A stretch of DNA of 64,000 nt from Pseudomonas viridiflava (GTDB taxonomy: Bacteria; Pseudomonadota; Gammaproteobacteria; Pseudomonadales; Pseudomonadaceae): positions 124,001 to 188,000 of the forward strand of contig NZ_UTKY01000034.1 of assembly GCF_900583165.1 (NCBI RefSeq), written 5' to 3'. Positions 1 to 9,373 of the stretch are shown here, one piece after another. The number at the start of each line of letters is the position of its first letter. Positions within the stretch are counted from its first letter, which is position 1. A model generated the notes under the pieces. That model saw only the letters and a list, made by a program, of their open reading frames with translations, was not told the DNA's origin and did not search any database. The position numbers and the translations under genes were made by a program.

Positions 1-1
1 C

Positions 2-1459
2 TTGGCCCTCGGCGCCCTGGGCGTGTTTATCGTGCTGCTGACTGAAGCCCACGAACTGGCGGAAGCGGTATGGACCCACAAGCGCCGGCGTGAATTCCTG
101 CCGGTGGAAGGGGAATCGGACTACCGCCCGAAAGTGTCGATCCACGTGCCGTGCTACAACGAGCCGCCGGAGATGGTCAAACAGACCCTCGACGCGTTGG
201 CCGCTCTGGATTACCCGGACTACGAAGTCCTGATCATCGACAACAACACCAAAGACCCGGCCGTGTGGGAGCCCGTGCGCGACTACTGCGAGACCCTGGG
301 CCCGCGCTTCAAGTTCTTCCACGTCGCGCCATTGGCCGGTTTCAAGGGTGGCGCACTGAACTACCTGCTGCCGCATACCGCCAAGGATGCCGAAGTGATC
401 GCGGTGATCGACTCCGACTACTGCGTGTCGCCGAACTGGCTCAAGCACATGGTGCCGCACTTCGCCGACCCGAAAATCGCCGTGGTGCAGTCGCCGCAGG
501 ACTACCGCGACCAGAACGAAAGCACGTTCAAGAAGCTTTGCTACGCGGAATACAAAGGCTTCTTCCATATTGGCATGGTGACCCGCAACGACCGTGACGC
601 GATCATCCAGCACGGCACCATGACCATGACCCGTCGCTCGGTGCTTGAGGAGTTGGGCTGGGCCGACTGGTGCATCTGTGAAGACGCCGAGCTTGGCCTA
701 CGGGTATTCGAGAAAGGCCTGTCGGCTGCGTATTACCACGACAGCTACGGCAAGGGCCTAATGCCGGACACCTTTATCGACTTCAAGAAACAGCGTTTCC
801 GCTGGGCCTACGGTGCGATTCAGATCATCAAGCGCCACACCGCCAGCCTCTTGCGCGGCAAGGGCACCGAACTGACCCGTGGCCAGCGCTACCACTTCCT
901 CGCGGGCTGGTTGCCGTGGGTAGCGGACGGCATGAACATCTTCTTCACCGTGGGCGCGCTGTTGTGGTCGGCGGCAATGATCATCGTGCCGACGCGAGTC
1001 GACCCGCCATTGCTGATCTTTGCGATCCCGCCGTTGGCGCTGTTTGTGTTCAAGGTGGGCAAGATCGTCTTCCTGTACCGTCGCGCCGTGGGCGTGAACC
1101 TCAAGGATGCGTTCTGCGCAGCCTTGGCGGGTTTGGCGTTGTCGCACACCATCGCCAAGGCGGTGCTGTATGGTTTCTTCACCAGCAGTATTCCGTTTTT
1201 CCGTACGCCTAAAAACGCCGATAACCACGGCTTCTGGGTGGCGATTTCCGAAGCCCGCGAAGAAATGTTCATCATGCTGCTGTTGTGGGGCGCCGCGCTG
1301 GGGATCTACCTGGTACAGGGCCTGCCGAGCAACGACATTCGCTTCTGGGTGGTGATGCTGCTGGTGCAATCACTGCCGTATGTGGCGGCGTTGATCATGG
1401 CGTTCCTGTCGTCGCTGCCTAAACCTGTGGTAGCGCCGGAGCCTGCACCTGCGGTGTAA
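2..1459 (+). CDS. ndvB: NdvB-like glucan glycosyltransferase, 3' part (5' end outside window)
   Basis: C-terminal 485 residues of a family 2 membrane glycosyltransferase; the reading frame is open to the window edge, so the start lies upstream. A GT2 catalytic region comes first, with the cytoplasmic fold ([11 protein letters not shown]), a DxD-type acidic motif (VIDSDYCV, about residue 137) and the processive QxxRW motif (QRFRW, about 262). Several hydrophobic segments follow from about residue 300 to the end. This layout fits a processive beta-glucan synthase working at the inner membrane. The name rests on the adjacent dapE-rlmA order, which I recall beside ndvB (cyclic/periplasmic beta-1,3-glucan synthesis) in P. 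aeruginosa. A more general cellulose-synthase-like enzyme is the alternative. A strong hairpin follows the stop. Confidence 0.75.
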   Translation: MALGALGVFIVLLTEAHELAEAVWTHKRRREFLPVEGESDYRPKVSIHVPCYNEPPEMVKQTLDALAALDYPDYEVLIIDNNTKDPAVWEPVRDYCETLGPRFKFFHVAPLAGFKGGALNYLLPHTAKDAEVIAVIDSDYCVSPNWLKHMVPHFADPKIAVVQSPQDYRDQNESTFKKLCYAEYKGFFHIGMVTRNDRDAIIQHGTMTMTRRSVLEELGWADWCICEDAELGLRVFEKGLSAAYYHDSYGKGLMPDTFIDFKKQRFRWAYGAIQIIKRHTASLLRGKGTELTRGQRYHFLAGWLPWVADGMNIFFTVGALLWSAAMIIVPTRVDPPLLIFAIPPLALFVFKVGKIVFLYRRAVGVNLKDAFCAALAGLALSHTIAKAVLYGFFTSSIPFFRTPKNADNHGFWVAISEAREEMFIMLLLWGAALGIYLVQGLPSNDIRFWVVMLLVQSLPYVAALIMAFLSSLPKPVVAPEPAPAV

Positions 1460-1477
1460 AAACTTGCGCAATGCACT

Positions 1478-1504
1478 AAACGGCGGCCTCTGGCCGCCGT
1501 TTTG
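1478..1504 (+). terminator. Rho-independent terminator after ndvB
   Basis: Perfect 11-bp stem (AAACGGCGGCC / GGCCGCCGTTT) with a 3-nt loop, 19 bases after the ndvB stop, ending in a short T run (TTTT). It separates ndvB from dapE. Confidence 0.75.
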
Positions 1505-1542
1505 CTATAAGATAACGGCCGTTTTGCAAACCTTACAGATGA

Positions 1543-1650
1543 CCCCTGTAGGAGCGAGCTTGCTCGCGAAAACCGTCAACGATGGCACGGGCATCCAGAA
1601 TGCACGCGGCGCCCTTGGGCTTTTCGCGAGCAAGCTCGCTCCTACAGGGG
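1543..1650. repeat. REP pair, TAGGAGCGAGCTTGCTCGCGA type
   Basis: Two perfectly complementary 30-base arms (1543-1572 and 1621-1650) around a 48-base spacer. Each arm carries the Pseudomonas REP core GAGCGAGCTTGCTCGC, a palindrome in itself. It lies between ndvB and dapE and ends 35 bases before the dapE start. Confidence 0.9.
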
Positions 1651-1685
1651 TTAGAACGTTGTCGCCTCGATTTCCGGAGTTTTTC

Positions 1686-2837
1686 ATGACGGCCCATGCC
1701 GACCTTTCGCCGACCCTTCAACTTGCCATCGACCTGATCCGTCGCCCCTCGGTAACGCCGATCGACGCCGATTGCCAGAAGCTGATGATGCAGCGCCTGG
1801 GCGATGCCGGTTTTGCGCTGGAGCCGATGCGCATCGAAGATGTGGACAACTTCTGGGCCACCCACGGCAAGCACGACGGCCCGGTGCTGTGCTTTGCAGG
1901 CCATACCGACGTGGTACCGACCGGCCCGGTGCAGGCTTGGCAGAACGACCCGTTTGACGCGTTGATCGATGAAAACGGCATGCTCTGCGGGCGTGGCGCA
2001 GCCGACATGAAAGGCAGCCTTGCGGCCATGCTGGTGGCTTCCGAGCGTTTCGTCACCGACTACCCAGACCATAAAGGCTCGGTGGCCTTTTTGATTACCA
2101 GCGACGAAGAAGGCCCGGCGCACCATGGCACCAAGGCCGTGATCGAACGACTGGCCGCCCGCAAGGAGCGCCTGGACTGGTGCATCGTCGGTGAACCGTC
2201 GAGCACCACATTGGTGGGCGATGTGGTCAAGAACGGTCGCCGTGGCTCCCTCGGTGCGACGTTGACCGTACGCGGCGTACAAGGCCACGTGGCCTACCCG
2301 CACCTGGCAAAGAACCCGATCCACCTGGCCGCTCCGGCCCTGGCCGCGCTGGCCGCCGAGCACTGGGACGACGGCAATACCTTCTTCCCGCCGACCAGCT
2401 TCCAGATTTCCAACCTCAATTCCGGTACTGGTGCCACCAACGTGATCCCCGGTGACCTGACGGCGGTGTTCAACTTCCGGTTCTCCACTGAGTCCACCGT
2501 TGAAGGCCTGCAACAGCGCGTGGCGGCGATCCTCGACAAGCACGGCCTGGACTGGCACGTGGAGTGGGCGCTGTCGGGCCTGCCGTTCCTCACCGAACCG
2601 GGCGCGTTGCTGGATGCGGTCTCCGCGAGCATCAAAGCGATCACCGGTCGCGAAACCAAGGCGTCCACCAGTGGCGGCACGTCAGATGGGCGCTTTATTG
2701 CGACCCTCGGTACCCAAGTGGTTGAGCTGGGCCCGGTCAACGCGACGATCCACCAGGTCAACGAGCGCATCCTGGCCAGCGACCTCGATGTGCTGACCGA
2801 AATCTACTACCAGACCCTGATCAAGTTGCTCGCCTGA
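1686..2837 (+). CDS. dapE: Succinyl-diaminopimelate desuccinylase
   Basis: Zinc peptidase-family (M20) enzyme that hydrolyses N-succinyl-LL-2,6-diaminopimelate to LL-DAP and succinate in lysine and peptidoglycan precursor synthesis. 383 aa, normal for DapE. Visible metal-site motifs are [29 protein letters not shown] and, near the end, [11 protein letters not shown]. The frame is open upstream to 1464, but that stretch runs through the REP element and has no DapE similarity. The ATG at 1686 starts the conserved sequence [15 protein letters not shown] and is chosen. The stop overlaps the rlmA start by one base (TGATG), so the two are translationally coupled. Confidence 0.96.
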   Translation: MTAHADLSPTLQLAIDLIRRPSVTPIDADCQKLMMQRLGDAGFALEPMRIEDVDNFWATHGKHDGPVLCFAGHTDVVPTGPVQAWQNDPFDALIDENGMLCGRGAADMKGSLAAMLVASERFVTDYPDHKGSVAFLITSDEEGPAHHGTKAVIERLAARKERLDWCIVGEPSSTTLVGDVVKNGRRGSLGATLTVRGVQGHVAYPHLAKNPIHLAAPALAALAAEHWDDGNTFFPPTSFQISNLNSGTGATNVIPGDLTAVFNFRFSTESTVEGLQQRVAAILDKHGLDWHVEWALSGLPFLTEPGALLDAVSASIKAITGRETKASTSGGTSDGRFIATLGTQVVELGPVNATIHQVNERILASDLDVLTEIYYQTLIKLLA

Positions 2838-3646
2838 TGCTGGCTTGCCCCATTTGCAGCGCCCCGCTCAACGTGGTGGATAAGGGCGTCGCGTGCCCGG
2901 CCGGGCACCGTTTCGACCGTGCACGCCAGGGTTACCTGAACCTGTTGCCGGTGCAGCACAAGAACAGCCGCGACCCGGGCGATAATCTCGCCATGGTCGA
3001 GGCGCGCCGTGACTTCCTCAACGCTGGGCACTACGCCCCGGTGGCCAAGCGCCTGGCCGAACTGGCCGCTGAACGCGCCCCGGCGCGCTGGGTGGATATC
3101 GGCTGTGGCGAGGGTTACTACACCGCGCAACTCGCCGACGCCCTACCCCATGCCGACGGTTATGCACTGGACATCTCCAAGGAAGCGGTCAAGCGCGCCT
3201 GCAAGCGCAACCCGAGCCTGACTTGGTTGATCGCCAGCATGGCCCGTGTACCGTTGGCCGACGCCAGCTGCCAGTTTTTGGCGAGTGTGTTCAGCCCGCT
3301 GGACTGGCAAGAGGCCAAGCGCCTGCTTAGCCCTGGCGGCGGTTTGATGAAGGTCGGCCCCACCAGCGGCCACCTGATGGAACTGCGCGAGCGCCTGTAC
3401 GACGAAGTGCGCGAATACACCGACGACAAGCACCTGGCGCTGGTGCCGAGCGGCATGAGCCTGGCCCACAGTGAGACGTTGGAGTTCACGCTGAGCCTGG
3501 CCGAGCCCAACGACCGCGCCAACCTGCTGGCCATGACCCCCCACGGCTGGCGCGCCAGCGCCGAGCGGCGTGCTCAAGTGATTGAGGCGGCCGAGCCGCT
3601 GGTCGTCACCGTGTCGATGCGCTATGACTATTTCGTGCTTCAATAA
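2837..3646 (+). CDS. rlmA: 23S rRNA (guanine-745-N1)-methyltransferase
   Basis: 269-aa SAM-dependent methyltransferase that modifies G745 (m1G) in helix 35 of 23S rRNA. It begins with the zinc-binding finger of the family (LACPICSAP, then a CPAGH cysteine/histidine pair at about residues 19-23). The SAM-binding glycine motif WVDIGCGEGYYT follows at about residue 80. The start codon overlaps the dapE stop by one base. Length and both motifs match RlmA; the related RlmA(II)/TlrB type lives in Gram-positives. Confidence 0.93.
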   Translation: MLACPICSAPLNVVDKGVACPAGHRFDRARQGYLNLLPVQHKNSRDPGDNLAMVEARRDFLNAGHYAPVAKRLAELAAERAPARWVDIGCGEGYYTAQLADALPHADGYALDISKEAVKRACKRNPSLTWLIASMARVPLADASCQFLASVFSPLDWQEAKRLLSPGGGLMKVGPTSGHLMELRERLYDEVREYTDDKHLALVPSGMSLAHSETLEFTLSLAEPNDRANLLAMTPHGWRASAERRAQVIEAAEPLVVTVSMRYDYFVLQ

Positions 3647-3700
3647 CCGACTTTTAAATATCCGCGAATGGATTTTCGAATCCCGCAACGAGGAACATCC

Positions 3701-4078
3701 ATGCGCCAACCCGATATCGAGATTTACCTGAAGGACGCCGACGTCGACCACCGCGCCGTCGCCGCCTGGCTGGGCGCCGCCCTGGGCCCGTGCACCGACT
3801 GGGTCCAGAAGGGCCAGACCTACAAGTGCAAGGCCGGCACTGTGCCCGTGACCTGGCTGCCAAAAGCGGTGGGCAAGTGGAACAGCCTGTACCTGGAAAG
3901 TGACCAGACCCCATGGGACGACGACATCGCCTGCGCCCGTGCGGCGTTTGCTGCGCTGAACGTGGAAGTGCGTTGTGCGCCGGGAACGTGGGTTGAAGAA
4001 GAAGGTGAAGAAAGCGCCGACACCTGGATCCGCATCAGCGCAGACGGTGAAGAGCAGATCACCTGGAAAACTGCCTGA
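3701..4078 (+). CDS. Conserved hypothetical protein
   Basis: 125-aa soluble acidic protein without signal peptide or membrane segment. I do not recognise a family. The ATG at 3701 is chosen because GAGGA sits seven bases upstream; an earlier in-frame ATG at 3668 lacks such a site. It lies 54 bases after rlmA on the same strand and may share its transcript. Codon use is like the neighbours, so it looks like a normal core gene. Tryptophan-rich positions and two central cysteines are the only notable composition features. Confidence 0.75.
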   Translation: MRQPDIEIYLKDADVDHRAVAAWLGAALGPCTDWVQKGQTYKCKAGTVPVTWLPKAVGKWNSLYLESDQTPWDDDIACARAAFAALNVEVRCAPGTWVEEEGEESADTWIRISADGEEQITWKTA

Positions 4079-4103
4079 TTTTGAACTGCAGACCCAGATC
4101 AAA

Positions 4104-4193
4104 ATGTGGGAGGGGGCTTGCCCCCGATGAGGGAGTGTCAGCTAAACTTTTATGGCTGACACACCGCCATCGGGAGCAAGCCCCCTCCCACAT
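4104..4193. repeat. REP pair, GTGGGAGGGGGCTTGCCCCC type
   Basis: Left arm 4104-4129 and right arm 4168-4193 are near-perfect inverted copies; the right arm has one difference (GGGAGC instead of GGGGGC). It lies between convergent genes (3701-4078 on plus, csp on minus), a common REP position where it can block read-through and 3' decay. Confidence 0.9.
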
Positions 4194-4222
4194 GGGCTCA
4201 GCAGTGTTGCAGGAACAGAGGC

Positions 4223-4432
4223 TTAGAGCCCCACCACATCCTCCGCCTGCAACCCCTTCTCGCCCGTCACCAAGGCGTATTCCACCTGCTGGCCCTCGGC
4301 CAACGAGCGGTGGCCGTCACCGCGAATGGCGCGGTAGTGCACAAACACATCCTTGCCATCATCGCGCTGTATAAAGCCATAGCCCTTCGCATCGTTGAAC
4401 CACTTCACATTACCGGTTTCGCGCGTTGCCAT
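4223..4432 (-). CDS. Cold-shock domain protein (CspA family)
   Basis: 69-aa single cold-shock domain that binds single-stranded nucleic acid and melts RNA structure. It has the RNP1-like motif KGYGFIQRD (about residues 15-23) and the RNP2-like motif DVFVHYRAI (about 27-35); usual CspA family length is 65-70 aa. An upstream in-frame ATG would add seven residues. The start at 4432 is preferred because the conserved domain begins there ([13 protein letters not shown]) and GGGAG lies upstream at good spacing. Whether it is cold-induced cannot be told from sequence; many Pseudomonas paralogues are constitutive. Confidence 0.93.
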   Translation of the reverse strand: MATRETGNVKWFNDAKGYGFIQRDDGKDVFVHYRAIRGDGHRSLAEGQQVEYALVTGEKGLQAEDVVGL

Positions 4433-4612
4433 CTGTCTTACTCCCACATGCATTTTTATTGTTGAGTGCCGTGTTGAACTGCCGAGTATATGACAGGCTC
4501 AAAATCGATCAACTCAAGTTTACTTCGCTGCTTTTTTGCCGATTTTCGGCGAATACGGCACACTACCCGCCCGAGCGCCTGCTCGGTTTTACCCACTTGA
4601 AGCAGCTCGCCT

Positions 4613-7114
4613 ATGACCCGCTCCCCGTTCCGCCGTCTGGTGTTTGGCACCTTGCGCCGACTGTTGTACCTCTGGGTTCGCTCGGAGACGATCAACCAGT
4701 CGTCCCTTACCCTCAACCTGGACCGCAGCCGGCCGGTGTTCTACGTCCTGCAATCGCCCTCCCTCACCGAATTGGCCGTGGTCGATGCCGAGTGCACCAA
4801 AGCTGGCCTGCCGCGCCCGGTGCTGCCGGTATCGGTAGGCCCGCTGATGGAACCGGCGGCGTTCTTCTACCTCACGCCCGAGCCCGACTGGCTCGGCCGC
4901 CAAGACAAACGCGGCGCGCCACCCACCCTGACCCGTCTGGTCAATACCCTCACTGAACACGCCGAAGAGAATGCACAAATCATTCCGGTCAGCGTGTTTT
5001 GGGGCCAGTCGCCCGAAAGCGAGTCCAGCCCGTGGAAGCTGCTGTTTGCCGACAGCTGGGCCGTGACCGGCCGCCTGCGCCGCTTGCTGAGCATCCTGAT
5101 CCTGGGGCGCAAGACCCGGGTGCAATTCTCTGCGCCTATCAACCTGCGTGAATTGATCGAGCACAATAAAGGTCACGAACGCACCGTACGTATGGCCCAA
5201 CGCATCCTGCGCGTGCACTTTCGTAACCTGAAAACCGCCGTGATCGGCCCCGACCTGTCCCACCGCCGCAACCTGGTGAAGGGCCTGGTCAACATGCCAT
5301 TGGTGCGCCAGGCCATTGCGGATGAGGCCGAACGGGAAAAGATCAGCCCCGAAAAAGCCAAGGCCCAAGCCCTGCGCTACGGCAATGAGATCGCCTCGGA
5401 CTACACTTACACCGCGATCCGCTTTCTCGAAGTGGTGCTGAGCTGGTTCTGGAACAAAATCTACGACGGTATCAAGGTCAACAATATCGAAGGTGTGCAA
5501 AAGGTTGCCCAGGGCTACGAGGTGATCTACGTGCCTTGCCACCGCAGCCATATTGACTACCTGTTGCTCTCCTACCTGTTGTTCAAGAACGGGCTGACCC
5601 CGCCGCACATTGCCGCCGGCATCAACCTGAACATGCCGGTGATCGGCAGCCTGCTGCGCCGTGGCGGTGCGTTTTTCATGCGCCGCACCTTCAAGGGCAA
5701 CCCGCTGTACACCTCGGTGTTCAACGAATACCTGCACACCTTGTTTACCAAGGGCTTCCCGGTGGAGTACTTCGTCGAAGGCGGGCGCTCGCGCACCGGG
5801 CGCATGCTGCAACCGAAGACCGGCATGCTGGCGATCACCCTGCGCAGCTTCTTGCGCTCCTCGCGCATGCCCATCGTGTTTGTGCCGGTGTATATCGGCT
5901 ATGAGCGTGTGCTCGAAGGCCGCACCTACCTCGGCGAACTGCGCGGTGCGACCAAGAAGAAAGAATCGATCTTCGATATTTTCAAAGTGGTCGGCGCGCT
6001 CAAGCAGCGTTTTGGCCAAGTTGCGGTCAACTTCGGTGAGCCGATCAAGCTCGCTGAATTCCTCGACGCGGAGCAGCCGGATTGGCGCGCCCAGGAGCTG
6101 GGCCCGAACTACAAACCCGCATGGCTCAACGAAACCACCAACCGCCTTGGCGAACAGGTGGCCCGCCACTTGAACGAAGCGGCTGCCGTGAACCCGGTGA
6201 ATCTGGTCGCCCTGGCGCTGTTGTCCACCACCCGCCTGGCCCTTGACGAACAGGCCATGGCGCGCCAACTGGACCTGTACTTGGCCTTGCTGCGCCGCGT
6301 GCCTTATTCGCCCCACACAACCTTGCCGGAAGGCGATGGCCTGGCGTTGATCGAACACGTCAAGGACATGGACCTGCTTTCGGAACAGAGCGACGCCTTG
6401 GGTAGGATTCTTTACCTGGACGAGCAGAACGCGGTCCTGATGACCTACTACCGCAACAACGTGCTGCACATCTTCGCGTTGCCGGCGTTGCTCGCGAGCT
6501 TCTTCCAGAGCAGCTCGCGCATGAGCCGCGAACAGATCCTGCGCTATACGCACGCGCTGTACCCGTACCTGCAATCGGAGCTGTTTATCCGCTGGTCGCT
6601 GGACGAGTTGGACACTGTCGTCGACCAGTGGCTCGAAGCCTTCGTCGAACAGGGCCTGCTGCGCTTCGAAAACAACGTCTTCCTGCGCCCGGCGCCGAGC
6701 TCGCGGCACTTTGTGTTGCTGACGCTACTGTCCAAGAGCATCGCCCAGACTCTGCAACGCTTCTACATGGCGATCTCGCTGCTGCTCAACAGCGGCCAGA
6801 ACAGCATCAGCGCCGAAGAGCTGGAAGACCTGTGCACGATCATGGCCCAGCGCCTGTCGATCCTGCATGGCCTGAACGCGCCGGAGTTCTTCGACAAGAG
6901 CCTTTTCCGACATTTCATCCAGACATTGCTGGAGCAAGATGTGCTGCGCCGCGACGAGGCCGGCAAACTGAGTTACCACGATATGCTCGGCGAACTGGCC
7001 GAAGGCGCGGCCAAGCGCGTACTGCCAGCGGAGATTCGCCTGTCGATCCGCCAGGTGGCGTTGCATCGCGTGGATGATGAGCCGGTCGAAGCGCAGGCCC
7101 CAAAACCTGAATAA
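4613..7114 (+). CDS. plsB: Glycerol-3-phosphate 1-O-acyltransferase
   Basis: 833-aa inner-membrane enzyme that acylates sn-glycerol-3-phosphate at position 1, the first step of phospholipid synthesis. The four acyltransferase blocks are visible: the catalytic HxxxxD in [11 protein letters not shown] (about residue 308), [11 protein letters not shown] (about 350), [11 protein letters not shown] (about 388) and the later [11 protein letters not shown]. Length is close to the usual 800-835 aa of the PlsB family. It is transcribed away from the cold-shock gene, with about 180 bases between them for both promoters. Confidence 0.96.
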   Translation: MTRSPFRRLVFGTLRRLLYLWVRSETINQSSLTLNLDRSRPVFYVLQSPSLTELAVVDAECTKAGLPRPVLPVSVGPLMEPAAFFYLTPEPDWLGRQDKRGAPPTLTRLVNTLTEHAEENAQIIPVSVFWGQSPESESSPWKLLFADSWAVTGRLRRLLSILILGRKTRVQFSAPINLRELIEHNKGHERTVRMAQRILRVHFRNLKTAVIGPDLSHRRNLVKGLVNMPLVRQAIADEAEREKISPEKAKAQALRYGNEIASDYTYTAIRFLEVVLSWFWNKIYDGIKVNNIEGVQKVAQGYEVIYVPCHRSHIDYLLLSYLLFKNGLTPPHIAAGINLNMPVIGSLLRRGGAFFMRRTFKGNPLYTSVFNEYLHTLFTKGFPVEYFVEGGRSRTGRMLQPKTGMLAITLRSFLRSSRMPIVFVPVYIGYERVLEGRTYLGELRGATKKKESIFDIFKVVGALKQRFGQVAVNFGEPIKLAEFLDAEQPDWRAQELGPNYKPAWLNETTNRLGEQVARHLNEAAAVNPVNLVALALLSTTRLALDEQAMARQLDLYLALLRRVPYSPHTTLPEGDGLALIEHVKDMDLLSEQSDALGRILYLDEQNAVLMTYYRNNVLHIFALPALLASFFQSSSRMSREQILRYTHALYPYLQSELFIRWSLDELDTVVDQWLEAFVEQGLLRFENNVFLRPAPSSRHFVLLTLLSKSIAQTLQRFYMAISLLLNSGQNSISAEELEDLCTIMAQRLSILHGLNAPEFFDKSLFRHFIQTLLEQDVLRRDEAGKLSYHDMLGELAEGAAKRVLPAEIRLSIRQVALHRVDDEPVEAQAPKPE

Positions 7115-7174
7115 AGCCGCTAGATTGAATAAGGTGCCGGGCGGTTTCCGGCGCCGCTTACAAGGAGCCACACC

Positions 7175-7576
7175 ATGAAAAAGATCATCCTCCTAGGCCT
7201 TACCGCCGTGCTTGGAGCTTGCCAGTCCATGAGCCCCGCCCCCAAAGCCAGCCTTGATGGCGAAGTGTTCTACCTGCAACGGATTGCCCTGCCGCCGACC
7301 GCCACCTTGAGCGTCAGCCTGCAAGACGTCTCTCTGGCTGACGCACCAGCGGTGACCCTCGCCGAGCAGAAAGGCCCGGTCAAAGGCCAGGTGCCACTGC
7401 CGTTCCACCTGAGCTACGACCCGGCCCAGGTCAAGCCCGGCCACAGTTATTCCGTGAGCGCTCGCATCGAATTAGATGGCAAGCTACTGTTTATCACCAC
7501 CGAACGACACGCTGTGCAGCTCAATGGCCAAGACCCACAACCGCTGCGCGTGCGCGTGGATGCTGTAGCTCACTGA
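7175..7576 (+). CDS. YbaY-type lipoprotein
   Basis: 133-aa lipoprotein: short basic start (MKK), hydrophobic stretch, and lipobox LGAC with the lipidated Cys at residue 16. The rest is a beta-rich YbaY/YscW-like domain (LDGEVFYLQRIALPPTATL followed by SVSLQDVS), a family often linked to type III secretion pilotins or heat-shock HslJ-like folds; function here is unknown. The strong site AAGGAG lies upstream of the ATG. It lies 60 bases after plsB and 22 bases before the DUF4197 gene, so the two envelope genes probably form one unit. Confidence 0.82.
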   Translation: MKKIILLGLTAVLGACQSMSPAPKASLDGEVFYLQRIALPPTATLSVSLQDVSLADAPAVTLAEQKGPVKGQVPLPFHLSYDPAQVKPGHSYSVSARIELDGKLLFITTERHAVQLNGQDPQPLRVRVDAVAH

Positions 7577-7598
7577 ATTCAATCAAAAGGAAGCGCCC

Positions 7599-8288
7599 AT
7601 GCTCCGTAACTCCCTTCGCTTTACTGCCCTGTGTGCCGGCCTGCTGCTCGGCGCCAACGCCATGGCCCTGGACTTGAGCAGCCTGTCCCAGGGCGATGCC
7701 AGCGGCGGCCTCAAGGACGCATTGACCCAGGGCGCACAGATCGCCGTGAAACAGCTGGGTGTTCCCGGCGGTTTCAGCAACAACCCTGAAGTGAAGATCG
7801 GCCTGCCCGGCAAACTGGGCAAAGTCGCCGACAAGTTGAAAATGTTCGGCATGGGCGACCAGGTCACAGAGCTTGAAACCAGCATGAACAAAGCGGCCGA
7901 AACCGCCGTGACCCAAGCGCAGCCGATTCTGGTAAACGCGGTGAAAAACATGAGCGTGACCGACGCCAAGGGCATCCTCAGCGGCGGCCAGGACTCGGCC
8001 ACCCAATACCTGAACAAAAGCAGCCGCGAACAAATCCGCGCCAAGTTCCTGCCCATCGTCAAAGCCGCCACCGACAAGGTTGGCGTGGCCCAGCAATACA
8101 ACGCCCTGGCCGGCAAGGCCGCAGCGTTTGGCGCGGTGGACGCCAAGAGCGCCAACGTCGAGAACTACGTGACCGAACAAGCGCTGGACGGCCTGTTCAA
8201 GATGATTGCGCAGCAGGAAGAAACCATTCGCAAGAACCCGGCGGCTGCGGCCACCAGTCTGGCGAAGAAGGTGTTTGGCGCGCTGTAA
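7599..8288 (+). CDS. DUF4197 domain periplasmic protein
   Basis: 229 aa with a cleavable signal peptide (about residues 1-23, ending ANAMA). The remainder is the helical DUF4197 domain, recognised by the run KLGKVADKLKMFGMGD and the later LSGGQDSATQYL segment. No catalytic motif is known for this family. AAGGA precedes the ATG. Probably co-transcribed with the upstream lipoprotein; a 10-bp hairpin follows the stop. Confidence 0.85.
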   Translation: MLRNSLRFTALCAGLLLGANAMALDLSSLSQGDASGGLKDALTQGAQIAVKQLGVPGGFSNNPEVKIGLPGKLGKVADKLKMFGMGDQVTELETSMNKAAETAVTQAQPILVNAVKNMSVTDAKGILSGGQDSATQYLNKSSREQIRAKFLPIVKAATDKVGVAQQYNALAGKAAAFGAVDAKSANVENYVTEQALDGLFKMIAQQEETIRKNPAAAATSLAKKVFGAL

Positions 8289-8298
8289 ACCCGAAAGG

Positions 8299-8323
8299 AT
8301 TGCTCCCTGCAATAGGGAGCAAT
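8299..8323 (+). terminator. Hairpin after DUF4197 gene
   Basis: Perfect 10-bp stem ATTGCTCCCT / AGGGAGCAAT with a 5-nt loop, 11 bases after the stop. No T run follows, so its role as an intrinsic terminator is uncertain. Confidence 0.5.
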
Positions 8324-8388
8324 GTCATGCAGTACCCTCCCTCAGACGCGCATGCTTCTTCCCAACTACGCGGCTGATCAAACTATCG

Positions 8389-8613
8389 TCATGCGGCGTC
8401 CAAGTTGATAGTGCGCATTGCGACCATGCTGAAGTCTATCCGCCTGGTTTGTTGGTGCCGGTCTTCTGAGCAGGGCCTTTCCGGGCACTGTGGTTTTTCA
8501 GGTTTGGGTGGGCAAGAAGGCTTTGGCGGTTTTGTTGAGCACGGGGGGCGGTCTGAATCTTGTGGTTTTGGCGCAAGATTGGCCATCTTGCTCATTAAGG
8601 AAATAAGACACAT
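8389..8613 (-). CDS. Possible small Pro/Cys-rich protein
   Basis: Open frame of 74 codons in the otherwise empty 8.3-8.8 kb gap. The translated middle is strikingly rich in proline, lysine and cysteine (CSTKPPKPSCPPKPEKPQC, then ERPCSED). The ATG at 8613 has AAGGG six bases upstream; an in-frame ATG further out (8646) has no site. I know no family for it. The opposite strand reads glycine-rich, a mirror effect of the same repeats. It may be a real small secreted or metal-binding peptide, or chance reading of a low-complexity region. Confidence 0.35.
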   Translation of the reverse strand: MCLISLMSKMANLAPKPQDSDRPPCSTKPPKPSCPPKPEKPQCPERPCSEDRHQQTRRIDFSMVAMRTINLDAA

Positions 8614-8777
8614 AGAGAACCCTTCTATCAGATGAGATGAGTCCAATTACCGATGCCGGCAATTAACGACATCGAAAATTGATACCTGTGACCAGGTAGT
8701 CCCTGAGTGGAAGGTGCCCTGAAAACGTTCCCGTAACCTGTCATCTATTTCGGTAAGCGCCGATAAAGGTGGCGAGG

Positions 8778-9371
8778 CTAGTGCAGTACCGAGTCGGCCA
8801 ACCGCCCCACCATCAAGCTGGCAAAGCAGCCAATGGCAATCGAGGTGGCGCGGTTGATTTTCAACGGCGTCAGCCAAGTCTTCTGAATCCCTTCGAAACG
8901 ACTGCCCAGCACGATCCAGGAAGCCCCTACCGGAATCACTACCAGCGCCAGCGTGGCCATGAACCCGGCATAGCCTGGCAGCGCGGAGAATGCGCCGACC
9001 GGTGCGATAAACGACACGATCAGCAGCCCCTTGGGGTTCATCACCGTCAGCCAGAAAAAATACACACCGGAGAAACGGTCACGTCCAGGGTCGACGGCGC
9101 TGTTCTTGCGTTGCCAGAGCTTGTAAGACACATACAGCAGGTAGCAGGCCGCCGCCAATTGCGTGGCCTTTAACGCCCACGGTGAGTACGCCGCCAGGTA
9201 CAGCAACGCCACGCCCCATGCCGACACCTGCAGCAGGTAGGCCAGGCATTCGATAAACACCAACTTCCATGAAGCCCGTAGCCCAAACAACAGGCCTGCG
9301 CGAAACAGCAAGGTGTTGGTCGGACCGGGGGCAAGCAATAACAACAGCAGGGCTGAAACAGTGGCCAACAT
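8778..9371 (-). CDS. LysE/RhtB family exporter
   Basis: 197-aa integral membrane protein of the LysE/RhtB amino-acid exporter superfamily. It has the N-terminal family motif LAPGPTNTLLFRAG and about five or six hydrophobic segments over the whole length. The start at 9371 lies two bases after the mexK stop (TAA TC ATG), so it is probably translated from the mexJK transcript. The substrate (amino acid, homoserine lactone or other small metabolite) cannot be predicted. Such a gene is not part of the P. aeruginosa mexJK operon as I remember it. Confidence 0.85.
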   Translation of the reverse strand: MLATVSALLLLLLAPGPTNTLLFRAGLLFGLRASWKLVFIECLAYLLQVSAWGVALLYLAAYSPWALKATQLAAACYLLYVSYKLWQRKNSAVDPGRDRFSGVYFFWLTVMNPKGLLIVSFIAPVGAFSALPGYAGFMATLALVVIPVGASWIVLGSRFEGIQKTWLTPLKINRATSIAIGCFASLMVGRLADSVLH

Positions 9372-9373
9372 GA

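Noticed and set aside
1464..1685. Extended N-terminus of dapE (457 codons)
   Set aside because: Upstream codons cross the terminator and REP element; the normal 383-aa protein starts at 1686.
8405..8635. Plus-strand glycine-rich microcin-like frame (GFSGLGGQEGFGGF)
   Set aside because: Complement of the Pro/Lys-rich minus frame; its starts lack a ribosome site. Low complexity gives both readings.
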